Of a stretch of DNA of 64,000 bases, positions 45,726 through 55,363 are shown in pieces (position 1 is the first letter of the stretch; each line of letters begins with the position of its first letter). This DNA comes from Limnanthes douglasii subsp. nivea. Lineage: Eukaryota > Streptophyta > Magnoliopsida > Brassicales > Limnanthaceae. A program made the translations under genes and the position numbers. The stretch is from contig JAUPFV010000001.1 of NCBI GenBank assembly GCA_036936605.1, forward strand, positions 121,590,771 to 121,654,770, given 5' to 3'. Under the pieces are notes generated by a model, which saw only the letters and a program-made list of their open reading frames with translations, ran no database searches and had not been told where the DNA came from.

Positions 45726-46886
45726 TATCCTCCGAGGCAAAAATCAAACCCGCAGTACTATGGCAATCAACAAAACTACAATCAAGGGGGAAGATTCATG
45801 TCAAACAAATGGGTTCGACCCGATTATTTTGCGAAGTTGACAGAAAATGTTGCTGCGATATTTGATAAGGCTAAATCTTCGGTCACGTTCAGGAAGTCTT
45901 TTCCCATACAGACACCTAGGGAAAGCAGAAGCGTCAACAAATATTGCAAGTATCATGAGGATGTAGGGCATGACACCAAAGATTGCATAGCTTTGAAGAA
46001 GGAGGTGCAAGCTCTAATTGAGAATGAAATGCTGTTGGAGTACGTCAAGAAACACTCCCAGAAAAATGCCGTGGTAAAAGCTGTCTCGAAGAATACTGAC
46101 ACAGCTATGGTAATTTCCGAGGGGGTCGACGATTTTGACATCGAACAAGAGTATCTGGACCCCAAAGTGGGGAGGAACAATGTAAACCTGGTAGAGGAAG
46201 AAATTTCGAGGGGGAGGGTGGACAGTCTTTGTGCATTTTTCGATTCCCTGGCAATTTTCGGGGGAGACACGATCGCGGGAAATTCTAACAGCTCTCGCAA
46301 AAGGCACATGGTCAACCTGACCACCCAGATCGAAGCAGGGGTCTCCGCACAAATGCATCGCTCGCCTTCTCCCATTATTTGTTTCGATGATGACGATATG
46401 CGTAATGTTGCAGGCCCTCATGAGAACGCTGTAGTGATCGCGGCGGGCATTGCTGGGGATCAGATTCAGAAAATACTCATCGACACAGGGAGCTCTGCGA
46501 ATATCTTGTTTACGAGTACTTACCGCCGCATTTCTGACCCACCGGTCATCCGAAGATCCGATAGGACAATAGTGGGTTTTACTGGTGCCACAGCAGTTGT
46601 CGTTGGAGAATTTCAGTGTATGGTTGAGCTGGGTCGTGGACCATTTAAGAAAGAGGTGGAGGTACTTTTCATTGTGGTCGACGCACCGACCTCCTATAAT
46701 GCTATCTTGGGTCGCTCTTGGTTATCCCGGATGCATGGCGTGATTTCCACGGTGCATCAATGCTTAAAGTATGTGATCGGAAACAATATTGGGACAGTCC
46801 GAAGCAGCCAGAAGATGGCACGAGAATGCTACCAGGTACCCCTGTCCTCTAAGGGGGTTCGAGGGGGGCCCTCCGACCCAGCATAG
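45726..46886 (+). CDS. H gag zinc finger and aspartic protease
   Basis: The frame continues directly after the TAG at 45723. It has the Tat-type finger YCKYHEDVGHDTKDCIALK (about 45942-45996) and the protease active site LIDTGSSANIL (about 46477-46510), followed by the conserved YNAILGRSWLSRMHGV block. It closes with TAG at 46884-46886. A second TAG at 47166-47168 lies where the G2 protein has Gln in VQKRR, so both stops look like C to T changes in CAG codons. The protein would cut the polyprotein. Confidence 0.85.
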   Translation, partial: YPPRQKSNPQYYGNQQNYNQGGRFMSNKWVRPDYFAKLTENVAAIFDKAKSSVTFRKSFPIQTPRESRSVNKYCKYHEDVGHDTKDCIALKKEVQALIENEMLLEYVKKHSQKNAVVKAVSKNTDTAMVISEGVDDFDIEQEYLDPKVGRNNVNLVEEEISRGRVDSLCAFFDSLAIFGGDTIAGNSNSSRKRHMVNLTTQIEAGVSAQMHRSPSPIICFDDDDMRNVAGPHENAVVIAAGIAGDQIQKILIDTGSSANILFTSTYRRISDPPVIRRSDRTIVGFTGATAVVVGEFQCMVELGRGPFKKEVEVLFIVVDAPTSYNAILGRSWLSRMHGVISTVHQCLKYVIGNNIGTVRSSQKMARECYQVPLSSKGVRGGPSDPA

Positions 46887-48708
46887 CAATTAAACAGGCC
46901 TCCCCCGGAAGTCATCCCGTGCGATGATCCTAGGGAGGCCCCCGGATTTCAGGTCCCAGAGGAAGATTCTGCGACACACGAATTTGCGACTGGCAAAGTT
47001 CTGAAGATAGGGGTCCACCTCTCTCCAGAATTTAAAGAGAAGTTAATTGCTTTCTTATCTGATAAACTTGATATGTTTGCTTGGTGTGCACAGGATGTTA
47101 CTGGTGTGCCGGCGGAAATTGTGTGTCACAAACTCGCGATACGATTGGATGTCCGACCCATAGTCTAGAAAAGAAGACCCGTCTCCCCGGAAAAGGCCTT
47201 TAGCGATTTTGTCGGAAGTCGAACGGCTGCTGAGCATAGGTCATATTCGTGAGTCGCATTATCCTGTATGGGCATCGAATCCAGTGTTGGTGAGAAAGAA
47301 AAATGGCAAGTGGAGAATGTGTATTGACTTTACGGATTTGAACAGAGCTTGTCCTAAGGATCCGTTTCTTGTGCCTCGCATTGATCAATTAGTGGACTCT
47401 ACCTCCGGAAATCGATTGTTATCTTTTATGGACGCTTACTCGGGATACAACCAAATTCGACTGGCTGCCAACGATGAGGAAAGTACTTCTTTTATTACTG
47501 GGCGAGGTTTATATTGCTATAAGGTTATGTCGTTCGGATTAAAAAACGTGGGGGAAACTTATCAGCGCTTGGTCAATAAAACTTTCGAAGGACAGATTGG
47601 GCGAAACATGGAAGCTTATATCGACGATATGTTAGTCAAAAGTGAGCGATACGAAGATCATTTTGCTGACTTAGCAGAGACATTTCATAATTTGAGCAGA
47701 GTCAATCTCAAACTCAATCCGGAGAAGTGCATTTTCGGGGTAAGGTCAGGTAAATTCCTTGGATACATGATCAGCGAAAGAGGCATCGAGGCTGACCCTG
47801 TGCAGCTAAAAGCTCTGATCTCCATGACTCCCCCCCGAAATATTAAAGAGGTGCAAATTCTGACAGGACGATTGGCTGCTCTGAATCGATTCATTTCTCG
47901 CTCGTCGGATAAGTGTGCCCCGTTCTTTAAAATATTGCGGAATGCGAAGCACTTCTGTTGGACTGAAGAATGTTCGACCGCTTTTCGACGAATTCAAGAG
48001 TATCTGGCTTCTCCGGAAATCTTATCTAAACCTGTGGTAGGGGAAACGTTAATTGTTTACGTAGCAGTATCTGAATGTGCTGTTAGTGTCGTTCTCCTCT
48101 GTGAAGATGATTCTCTTCTAAGGCCAATTTATTATGTCAGTAAGAGTTTGCTGGACGCCGAGAAGCGATATCTTACTTTGGAGAAGGTAGCTTTAGCATT
48201 GGTGACGGCGGCACGAAAGATGAGACCTTATTTCCAAGCCCATCCAATTGTTGTTCGGACAACTTTTCCTTTGAAGAGTCTGTTACAACGACCAGACATC
48301 TCTGGTAGGATGACTAAGTGGTATGTGGAGTTGGGAGACTTCGACATAACGTTTGAGCCTCGAACGGCGATAAAGGCACAAGTTTTAGCGGATTTTCTGG
48401 TTGAGTTCCATTCAGACAGAGAAGAGCAGGAAGGACATGACACGGCTGTCGAAGAGGAATGGGTAATACGGACGGATGGTGGGTCAAATAGTTCAGGCAG
48501 TGGGGCAGGTGTCCAGTTGATATCCCCGCAAGGGGTAGCTATGTTTCAAGCCATTCGTTTCGGTTTCAAGGCTACGAATAATGAAGCTGAGTATGAAGCT
48601 GCTTTGGCCGGCCTACGGTTAGCTCAAATATGTGGGGCTCGGCGAGTAAAATTGATCAGTGACTCTCAGTTAGTGATAAACCAAGCTTCCGGGGGAGTCC
48701 AAGGCTAG
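46887..48708 (+). CDS. H reverse transcriptase and RNase H domains
   Basis: The start of the domain (46887-47195) is separated by the TAG at 47166 and a one-base frameshift near 47195. From 47209 the frame is open: NPVLVRKKNGKWRMCIDFTD, then FMDAYSGYNQI, MSFGLKN and the catalytic YIDDMLV (about 47617-47640). The first, Ty3-type RNase H follows (YFQAHPIVVRT), and then a second archaeal-type RNase H with WVIRTDGGSNSSGSG (about 48463), NNEAEYEAALAGL and LISDSQLV. Two RNase H domains in tandem are diagnostic of the Tat lineage. It ends by frameshift near 48700. Confidence 0.9.
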
Positions 48709-50176
48709 GAAGGAATCACTGATACAGTATTTGAAGCTGATGAAGGGTTTGGCATCTGAATTTGAGGGATTCAAGTTTGAGCATGTTCGAAGAGAATTAA
48801 ATGCTGTCCCGGATTCTCTCGCCTCCGCTTCACGAACAGAAGGATATCTGTGGGTGTTGGTTCAGGCATGCCCTTCAATCTCGATTGGCGAAGAGCATGC
48901 GATGAATATCTCGGAGGAAATCCATGTGATTATGCCTGATTGGAGAATAGTTCTTATTGATTTTTTAGCTCATAACATTTTGCCCGTCGACAAATATGAA
49001 GCCAGAAAAGTTAGATTCAAGTCTCACGGTTACATTTTGCTGGGAGGATTATTGTATAAAAGATCTCTGAGTCAGCCATTATTAAGGTGTTTGAGTTTGC
49101 CTGAGTCACAAATTATCCTCTCCGAATTACACGATGGTGAAGGGTCTGCTCATTGTGGATATAAGGCTTTGATCCGTAGGGTATTCTTGGCAGGCTATTA
49201 TTGGCCAACTATCACGGCCGACGCAAAAGATTTGGTCAAACGCTGCGACACGTGCCAGCGCTATGCTAATGTAATTCACAAACCTGGGGTATTGATGGAA
49301 AACATCTTGGAGGCAGTTCCGTTTGACAGGTGGGGCATTGATTTGGTTGGGCCTCTACCCATGGCTTCCGGGGGTAGGCAGACAATAATTGTGGCCGTCG
49401 ACTATTTTTCTAAGTGGGTGGAAGCTGAGCCGCTCGCGGGAACAAAGGCCAAAGACGTGATCAAGTTTGTTCTATCTAATATTTGTTGTCGTTTTGGTGT
49501 ACCATTGCAGATTATCACGGACAATGGGCCTCAATTTGATAACAAAGAATTCCAGAGCTTCTGTGTATCAAGGGGCATACGACAATGTTTTTCGGCACCA
49601 TTTCACCCTCAGGCAAATGGGCAGGTGGAAGTAACTAACCGTACTATCCTCGACGGTTTGAAAAAGAACCTGGAAGGCAAAGCGGGGAAATGGCCCAACT
49701 ATTTACAGGAGGTGTTGTGGGCATACCGCACGACTCCCCGAACGGCTACTGCTGTGTCCCCATTTGCCTTAGTCTATGGGATGGATGCCATAGTCCCTCC
49801 GGAGATCCTTTTCCCCTCACATCGAATAGCAACTTATGACTCAGACACAAATGACCAGAGTAGAGCATTGGCTTTAGACTTGGTTGAGGAAAAGAGACAG
49901 CGGGCACAACTGACTTCCATTCACTATCAAACTCTCATGAGGAGTCGATATGCGTCCAAAGTAAAACATAGAGACTTTCAGGTGGGAGACAAGGTCCTAC
50001 GAAAAGTTTTCTTACACACTAAAGACAAGAGCTTGGGGAAGTTGGGACCTAACTGGGAAGGTCCTTATGAGGTCACCGAAAGGATAAAACCAGGCACATA
50101 TCGGTTGAAAGATAAAGAAGGGCAATATCTCCGCTTACCTTGGAATATTGAGCATTTAAAGTTGTACCTCGATTAG
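48690..50176 (+). CDS. H integrase (with end of second RNase H)
   Basis: The frame overlaps the previous one by a shift near 48700 and begins with the last part of RNase H (NAVPDSLASAS). The integrase has the HHCC zinc module (ELHDGEGSAHCG to CDTCQRY, about 49125-49265). The catalytic core shows all three acidic residues: IDLVGPLP (about 49337), TDNGPQFDN (about 49519) and GQVEVTNRT (about 49630). The C-terminal GPY/F-like module is GPNWEGPYEV. The frame is intact to TAG 50174-50176 and looks enzymatically complete. It would insert the cDNA with 5 bp target duplications. Confidence 0.93.
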
Positions 50177-50244
50177 CAGAGCCAGATGACATTGTATTTC
50201 TTTTCACTTTCTATGTGTCCCCTGGAAAAAAATTTGGTGAGGAC

Positions 50245-50292
50245 ACACTCTTTCCTACCCTGTTAGGCACAGGAAGGTTTTAATGAGGTGTT
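50245..50292 (+). promoter_or_regulatory. conserved post-integrase motif in H
   Basis: CTTTCCTACCCTGTTAGG, then CACAGGAAGGTTTTAATGAG, can fold: CCTG pairs with CAGG and CCT with AGG. The same motif is in G1 and G2 after integrase. Confidence 0.55.
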
Positions 50293-50339
50293 TCGATGAT
50301 CCCCTTAAATACAAAGATTTCTTTGCCTTAACTATTTTT

Positions 50340-50790
50340 TGAGCCACAGTAACATGTGCCTCGAATTTTTGTCCCCTCGCATTATTTTTTGAATCACAGT
50401 AACATGTGCCTCGAATTGTTGTCCCTTCGCACTATTTTTCGGGTCACAGTAAAATGTGCCCCGATTAGTTATCTCTTCGAATTATTCTATGGGGTCACAA
50501 TAATGTATGCCCCCAGTTTTATTGATATTTTATGTATTATCGGGACACATTAAGGAGTGCCTCGAAGTTTTGGGACCTTCGAACTACTCTTCGGGTCATA
50601 TTAAGGTGTGCCTCGAAGTCTTGGGACCTTCGAATTATTCTTCGGGTCATATTAAGGTATGCCTCGAAGTCTTGGGACTTTCGAACTATTCTTCGAGTCA
50701 CATTACGGTGTGCCTTGATATTTTGGGACTTTCAAACTAGTCTTCGGATCACACTGTAGTGTGCCTCGAATCCACTTTCACTCAGTTGTG
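50340..50790 (+). repeat. tandem repeat, 51 bp units, H 3' noncoding region
   Basis: Units of the form ATTAAGGTGTGCCTCGAAG, then TTGGGACCTTCGAA, start exactly 51 bp apart at 50549, 50600, 50651 and 50702. More diverged 54 bp units precede them from 50347. Because 51 is divisible by three, open frames through the array are an artefact of the repeat. Confidence 0.92.
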
Positions 50791-50796
50791 ACTCAA

Positions 50797-51060
50797 AATA
50801 ATTGTTCGAAGGCCAATGAAGTTGGAGTTCGCAGGCCTTATTGCAAAAATAACACATGAATTATCTAAGTAATAATTGTTCGAAGGCCAATGAAGTTGGA
50901 GTTCGCAGACCTTATTGCAAAAATAACACATGAATTATCTAAGTAATAATTGTTCAAAGGCCAATGAAGTTGTTCGAAGGCTTTATTTCATAATATGTGT
51001 GAATTTAACTAACTTAATAATCGTTCGAAGGACAATGTAGTTGGATGTCTGCAGAACTTG
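50797..51060 (+). repeat. tandem repeat, 74 bp units, H 3' noncoding region
   Basis: ATTGTTCGAAGGCCAATGAA recurs at 50801, 50875 and 50949 (period 74), with a diverged fourth copy near 51020. The first two units are almost identical. Confidence 0.92.
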
Positions 51061-51205
51061 TTCCAAACATAGTATATATAGAAGTGACGAATATTCATTG
51101 CTCTTACAAAACTTACCCTATCTCACACAATTGGAACAATAAAACATGTTCAAATCATTACAAAAAGAGGCCCTATTGGGCCATACACAAACAAAAAAAA
51201 CTGAC

Positions 51206-52738
51206 TCAATCTGCATTTTTCGAAGAGTCACTCCCCTCACCTTCTGAGTCTTCACTCTCACTTACGACTATTTGAGGAGGGCGAAGTTCCGGGGGGACAA
51301 GCTTCCAAAAAGGCCCCATGTTATATTCAGGATGCTCAGCAAATATTTGGGTCAACAAGCCAGCTCGAGTAGCAGCATCCCGGGCCTGCAAGTTCTTCGA
51401 ACATGTTGCTGCATAAGCATCCACAGCCTTCTCCTTCGCCTCCTCGACCTCTACAGGGAAACATTTGATCTGTCTCTCCAACTGATCCCGCTCTGCAACT
51501 ACCTTTCGAAGAGCCTCAGTACATTGGTTGAATCCATCGCAAGCCAAGCGATGCCCCTTTTTATATTCAGCTATCATTAGCTCTTGAGAATTAGTCTTCT
51601 CCTTGTACAAATCCCTCTCTTTTTGACAACACCTCTCTAGTATTGTTACATAATTCTCAGAGGCATAAAGACGCTCGTACAAGGCATCAGCTTGGCCCTC
51701 GATCACTGCATATTGCTTTTTGGCCTCCTCGAGCTGAGAGGCAGCCACAGATGACTTGAACTTATAATAATTTTTGCGTTTCTCCAGATGGCACATCTTT
51801 ATTCCTCTGTTCACTGAGGTGTGTAGCAATCTTCGAAGAGATAGTGAGAATTCATCATCCAAAGGAATATCAAAGGAGCTCGAGGGAGATCCTAGTGTTG
51901 CAGAGTCAAATTCTGAAAATTTACCTCCAACAATTTCTAGATCGAGGAATTGAGGTGGGTTGCTTCGAGGCATGGGGACAGGCGCCAACTTTGGGCTGTG
52001 TTCAAAGGAGGCTGGATGAGAAGCCTCAGTAAGAGGCGAGCGTCGGGACTGTTGAGAATGTTCTCTGGAAGAATGGCCACCCTTGTTTTCTAAATCACTT
52101 GCAACCTCATGGACCTCTTTCTCAAGGCTGGCCTCTTCATGATGGTTAGGAGTTTCGCCCCCCTCTGATCGTTCTTCGATGGGCTCGAGAAGGATGCCCT
52201 TACCCTTATCTCTTTTCTTGACCACATTCCTCGAAAGAGCAGGGGGAGGAGGATTAGTGTTGGTAGAAGTTTCTTTGGCATCATTCCTCAAAGGAGCAGG
52301 GGGGAGGATCAATGTTAGTTGAAGTAGCAATAATGGGTGGAGGGGGTTGAGAATTCGACCCCCCAGCATTGTTCGAAGGAAGTTGTTGAACATTAACAGG
52401 CCCTTCGGAGTTCAATTGTTGGGTTGCTGGTACTTCATCTTCTGGAGGCTCTCCCAAGTGGCTCTGCGAACGGGAGCGTTTGGGCAAGTAAATTACAACA
52501 TCTTTTTGGCTGCACCGGTCAAGCACTTCTCGCTCCAAGGGCGGAGTCATTAACCCCCTCATACTAATGCGATCGAGGGGATTGAGCCTCCAAAGTCGAC
52601 TCCTAGCCAAGTTGTTGTCAGTAAAGTAAAGGCGGAATCGATTGTCCCAATGATCTTTCGCCCACAAGCGAAGGCTAGTAAATACAGTGGTGGCTCCCTC
52701 GACATAGTCAGTGAAGGGCTTGGACACCCCAGTCATAG
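51206..52738 (-). CDS. H antisense accessory gene, exon 2
   Basis: On the minus strand, exon 2 opens right after the acceptor TTACAG (52745-52739, plus numbering) and reads SMTGVSKPFTDYVEG and then FTDNNLARSRLWRL. A proline-rich, charged linker follows, then a long coiled-coil-like tail (KRKNYYKFKSSVAASQLEEA, about 51790-51400), and an acidic end. A one-base frameshift in a run of six C (plus strand G run at 52291-52296) splits the open frame in two. It is homologous to the G2 segment 60740-61595. The function of this protein family is not known. A nucleic-acid or regulatory role is only speculation. Confidence 0.8.
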
Positions 52739-52889
52739 CTGTAACAAGTAACTAAACATCAAAACAACATACCAGCACAAGTTCGAGGGAACATGTTTTT
52801 TCGAAGACGTTATGTTTTCAAAGAACTTGTAAGAAAGCATAAAATTCGAAGGCCTAAATTCGAAGAGTAAATGTTGGGGGAATACTTAC
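52739..52889 (-). other. intron of the H antisense gene (151 bp)
   Basis: The minus-strand donor is AAAT|GTAAGTATT (GT at 52889-52888) and the acceptor TTGTTACAG (AG at 52740-52739). Removal joins codon phase 1 and keeps the frame from LKWTMK into S-MTGVSK. G2 and G1 have an intron at the same place and in the same phase. Confidence 0.85.
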
Positions 52890-54228
52890 ATTTCATTGTC
52901 CACTTCAGAGAAAGCTTGTGAGGATTCGAAGGAGTGGCTTCTGATCCGGTCTCCCAGGAACCAGAGAAAAAGAGAAATTGTTGCCTCCATTTTTTATCGG
53001 CCTCCAGTAGATCTTTCAATATTTTCTGCCCTCGATTGAATGTCAATGAATAGAAGGGGAAGTAAGGATTTCGGGCCAGACCGGCAAGGCCAATGAGTTG
53101 CTGAAGTGAAAATTCTTGACCCGATATTCTCGAGGCCATGATACAGGCCATCAACGTAAACCACATATTGGGCCCAACCTGTGAGGGGCAGAGGTCTATC
53201 CTCGACAAATACTCGATGAAGAAGGGATCTAAGGGGTATCTTAACCCCCAGTTCATGATTTCTGTGTACACCACCAACTCATTGTCCCTCACAGATAAGG
53301 GTGTCTCTCCTTCGGAGGGGAATCTAATATCAACATAGGAAGGGATGCCCCAACGAGTCCTTAGCATTGTTTCCTCTTCCCTCGAAAAATATTTGTACTT
53401 AATGTTGGCAAGGGCCACCATATGTTTGTTTTCGATGCCCCGAATGTTATTTCCAGCAATGTTATCTAACTCCAAAGGCAATGTGATGTCCCCTTTCGAT
53501 TTTGGAGCAATCCGACGAGCTTGCTCTTCGGACATCGGTGTGGATGAAGGCGTTGCCAGGTTTGAAGGACCCAAGGAGGGGATGGCTAGCACTTTTGGTT
53601 TGAGGGGCTTCTTGAGGGGTTTTTTCCCTTTCACATCTAAAGTCTCCTCATGCCTAATGCGCATATCTTCTTCGGTAATAAGCGTTCTCGAGGGGGAGAA
53701 CTGAGTCCCATGAATGGTCATGGATGGAGTGGAAGGCAGACTAGACGCATTTGTTCCCTGTCTTCGGGGAGGGCTGTTCACAGTATGTCGAGGGTCTGTG
53801 GTTCGAAGAGGGCTAACAGAAGTTCGAGGGGGGCTCCTCGAAGTCCGTCGAGGACTCGCAGATCTTTGGGGGAGGTTTTCAACATCTGTTGGGACAGTTG
53901 GTTCTCGAATAACTAGGGGAGCTTCTCTGGCCCGTTTTCGCTCATGAGAGCTTTTTCTATCTTTATAGGACTTCTTTCTCTTCCCAAAAGAGTGCTTATG
54001 CTGCCTATCTTTTCCCATCTCTTCGAGGGGTTTCGACTCACTGATCATACTTTGTTGAGCGACTTCGCGGGGTATAATTGCGGTCGAATCGTTCGAAGGA
54101 GGCCAAGCACCAAAAAAGGTAGCCGTCGACGGTGGGGGATGAGGCCTCACGTCTTCACCAGCAGCAACCCTTTCCTCGAACCGCTTACTAATTAATAACC
54201 ACTCAGGAATTCGATGGGGCTTATTCAC
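52890..54228 (-). CDS. H antisense accessory gene, exon 1 (PF04195-like domain)
   Basis: The minus-strand frame is open from about 54250 and reads NKPHRIPEWLLISKRFEE, then a basic, Ser/Pro-rich region (RSASPRRTSRSPPRTSVSP). The globular part follows: REEETMLRTRWGIP, YPLDPFFIEYLSRIDLCPSQ and then NMWFTLMACIMASRISG to LLEADKKWRQQFLFFSGSWE. This pattern resembles the 'putative gypsy-type transposon' family PF04195. The frame starts at a GTG codon (54228) and no upstream in-frame ATG is visible. The first in-frame ATG near the front is at about 54050, so the true start is open. Confidence 0.8.
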
Positions 54229-54288
54229 CAGCCTTATCTCTCTAGAATTAATTGAACAAAAGTTGAATTTATGAGGTGAGAGGGTTGG

Positions 54289-54296
54289 TATTTATA
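54289..54296 (-). promoter_or_regulatory. TATA box for the H antisense gene
   Basis: TATAAATA on the minus strand lies about 60 bp upstream of the start of the antisense open frame, a normal distance for a plant promoter. Confidence 0.6.
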
Positions 54297-54684
54297 GGCA
54301 CATATGGGCTTTCCTGACACATCAGGCCTGGGGACATTTCTATGATGTTTGCCTAGGGACATAATGGTCCACATAGGTGGGAATTGTTCTGACACTAGCT
54401 GTGGAGGAAGGCGAAGAGTTGTTATGTCAGACAAAGTCAGGAGAAGAGGAACCGTTTTCTGACACAAATGTCAGAGGAATTGGTAACGTTTTCCAAAGAA
54501 TTATGCTGACACAGGTGCTCGGCGAGTGACGTCAGAAGCACGATCAATCCTGGCACCCCTTTTTCGCCTGAGTATGAAACCATTCGGGGACTGATTCATC
54601 CAAAGTGGTGCAAGGATTGGGGGGCTACTCGGATAATGGAAACAGTTCGAGGGGAGAGTTTTCAAAGAATTGATTGTTGGCTTT

Positions 54685-54860
54685 AATGGTTCGAGGAAGC
54701 TTTGTGGAACGTTCGAAGAAGTAGAGTTTGACCTCGATAAGTCAATAGTTCGAGGAACATTGTACAAATTTCGAAGAGGTTGATTTTGACCTTGGCAGTT
54801 CGAGAAGCGTTGTTGGAGTTCGAAGAGTAACTTTATCCTCGTAGGTTCGAGAAGCTACCT
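54685..54860 (+). repeat. degenerate tandem repeat before the H 3' LTR (about 50-60 bp)
   Basis: GTTCGAGGAAGC-type starts recur at about 54689, 54749, 54798 and 54845, each followed by a TTCGAAGA segment. Confidence 0.65.
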
Positions 54861-54935
54861 ATGAAGTCCGGAGAGGAAATGATTTTTTGCCTATCAGGAG
54901 AATTATTCAGTCCTAGTAAAATAATTTTTACTAAG

Positions 54936-54948
54936 ACTGGGGGGCTAC
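54936..54948 (+). other. polypurine tract of H
   Basis: GACTGGGGGGCTAC ends directly at the 3' LTR. G2 has the related AAAAGGGGCTAC at the same place. Confidence 0.8.
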
Positions 54949-55358
54949 TGATAAGGAAGAATAAAAGACAAGGAGAAAAGTGTAAAGAAGAAATTTGATA
55001 GGAGAAAATAGCAAAGGAAAAATACCATAGGAGGAAAATGTATAGAAATAAGTGTAAAAGGGCTGAATTGTATTAATTGTAAAGAGGTAAGCAAAATAGG
55101 AAGAAGTCAAAGTGTAAGGACCAAAAGATGTAATTAATCCAAATTAAAGCGTGTGGGGTCCGCAATTGTACTATAAAAGGACCACACACGCTTCACAAAT
55201 CCCGAGATGAATAGTACGAGACTTTCTCTCTCTATACCATTTAGCAATTTGAACTTTCTCTCTCTAAAACTGACACTTAAACATTTCTCTATCACCAAAT
55301 CCTCTATCAACAATCTTCACTTAGCAAAATCACCCCTGGACCACCTTTACACTCTTCA
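54949..55358 (+). repeat. 3' LTR of H (410 bp)
   Basis: It starts TGATAAGG and ends CTCTTCA, followed by the target duplicate TTAGT and the continuation of G2 gag. Confidence 0.97.
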
Positions 55359-55363
55359 TTAGT

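Larger units (their letters stand above)
43930..55358 (+). mobile_element. Ty3/gypsy Tat-lineage element H, young, nested in G2 gag
   Basis: It is 11,429 bp long with 410 bp LTRs that differ at about four positions. The target site is TCAGT on the left (43925-43929) and TTAGT on the right (55359-55363), one base mutated. It carries a primer site, gag, protease, reverse transcriptase, dual RNase H, integrase, two tandem repeat arrays, an intron-containing antisense gene and a polypurine tract. The GC content and codon use differ from the AT-rich surroundings. Only a handful of stops and frameshifts break it. Confidence 0.97.

Noticed and set aside
50507..50759. Open frames of 75-77 codons with internal repeats
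   Set aside because: They arise from the 51 bp tandem array, whose length is a multiple of three. All frames stay open by chance.
51272..51580. Plus-strand frames across the antisense gene of H (also at 53345-53947 and 61651-62440)
   Set aside because: They are shadows of the minus-strand coding sequence. Only the minus frames have homologues in G1 and G2.
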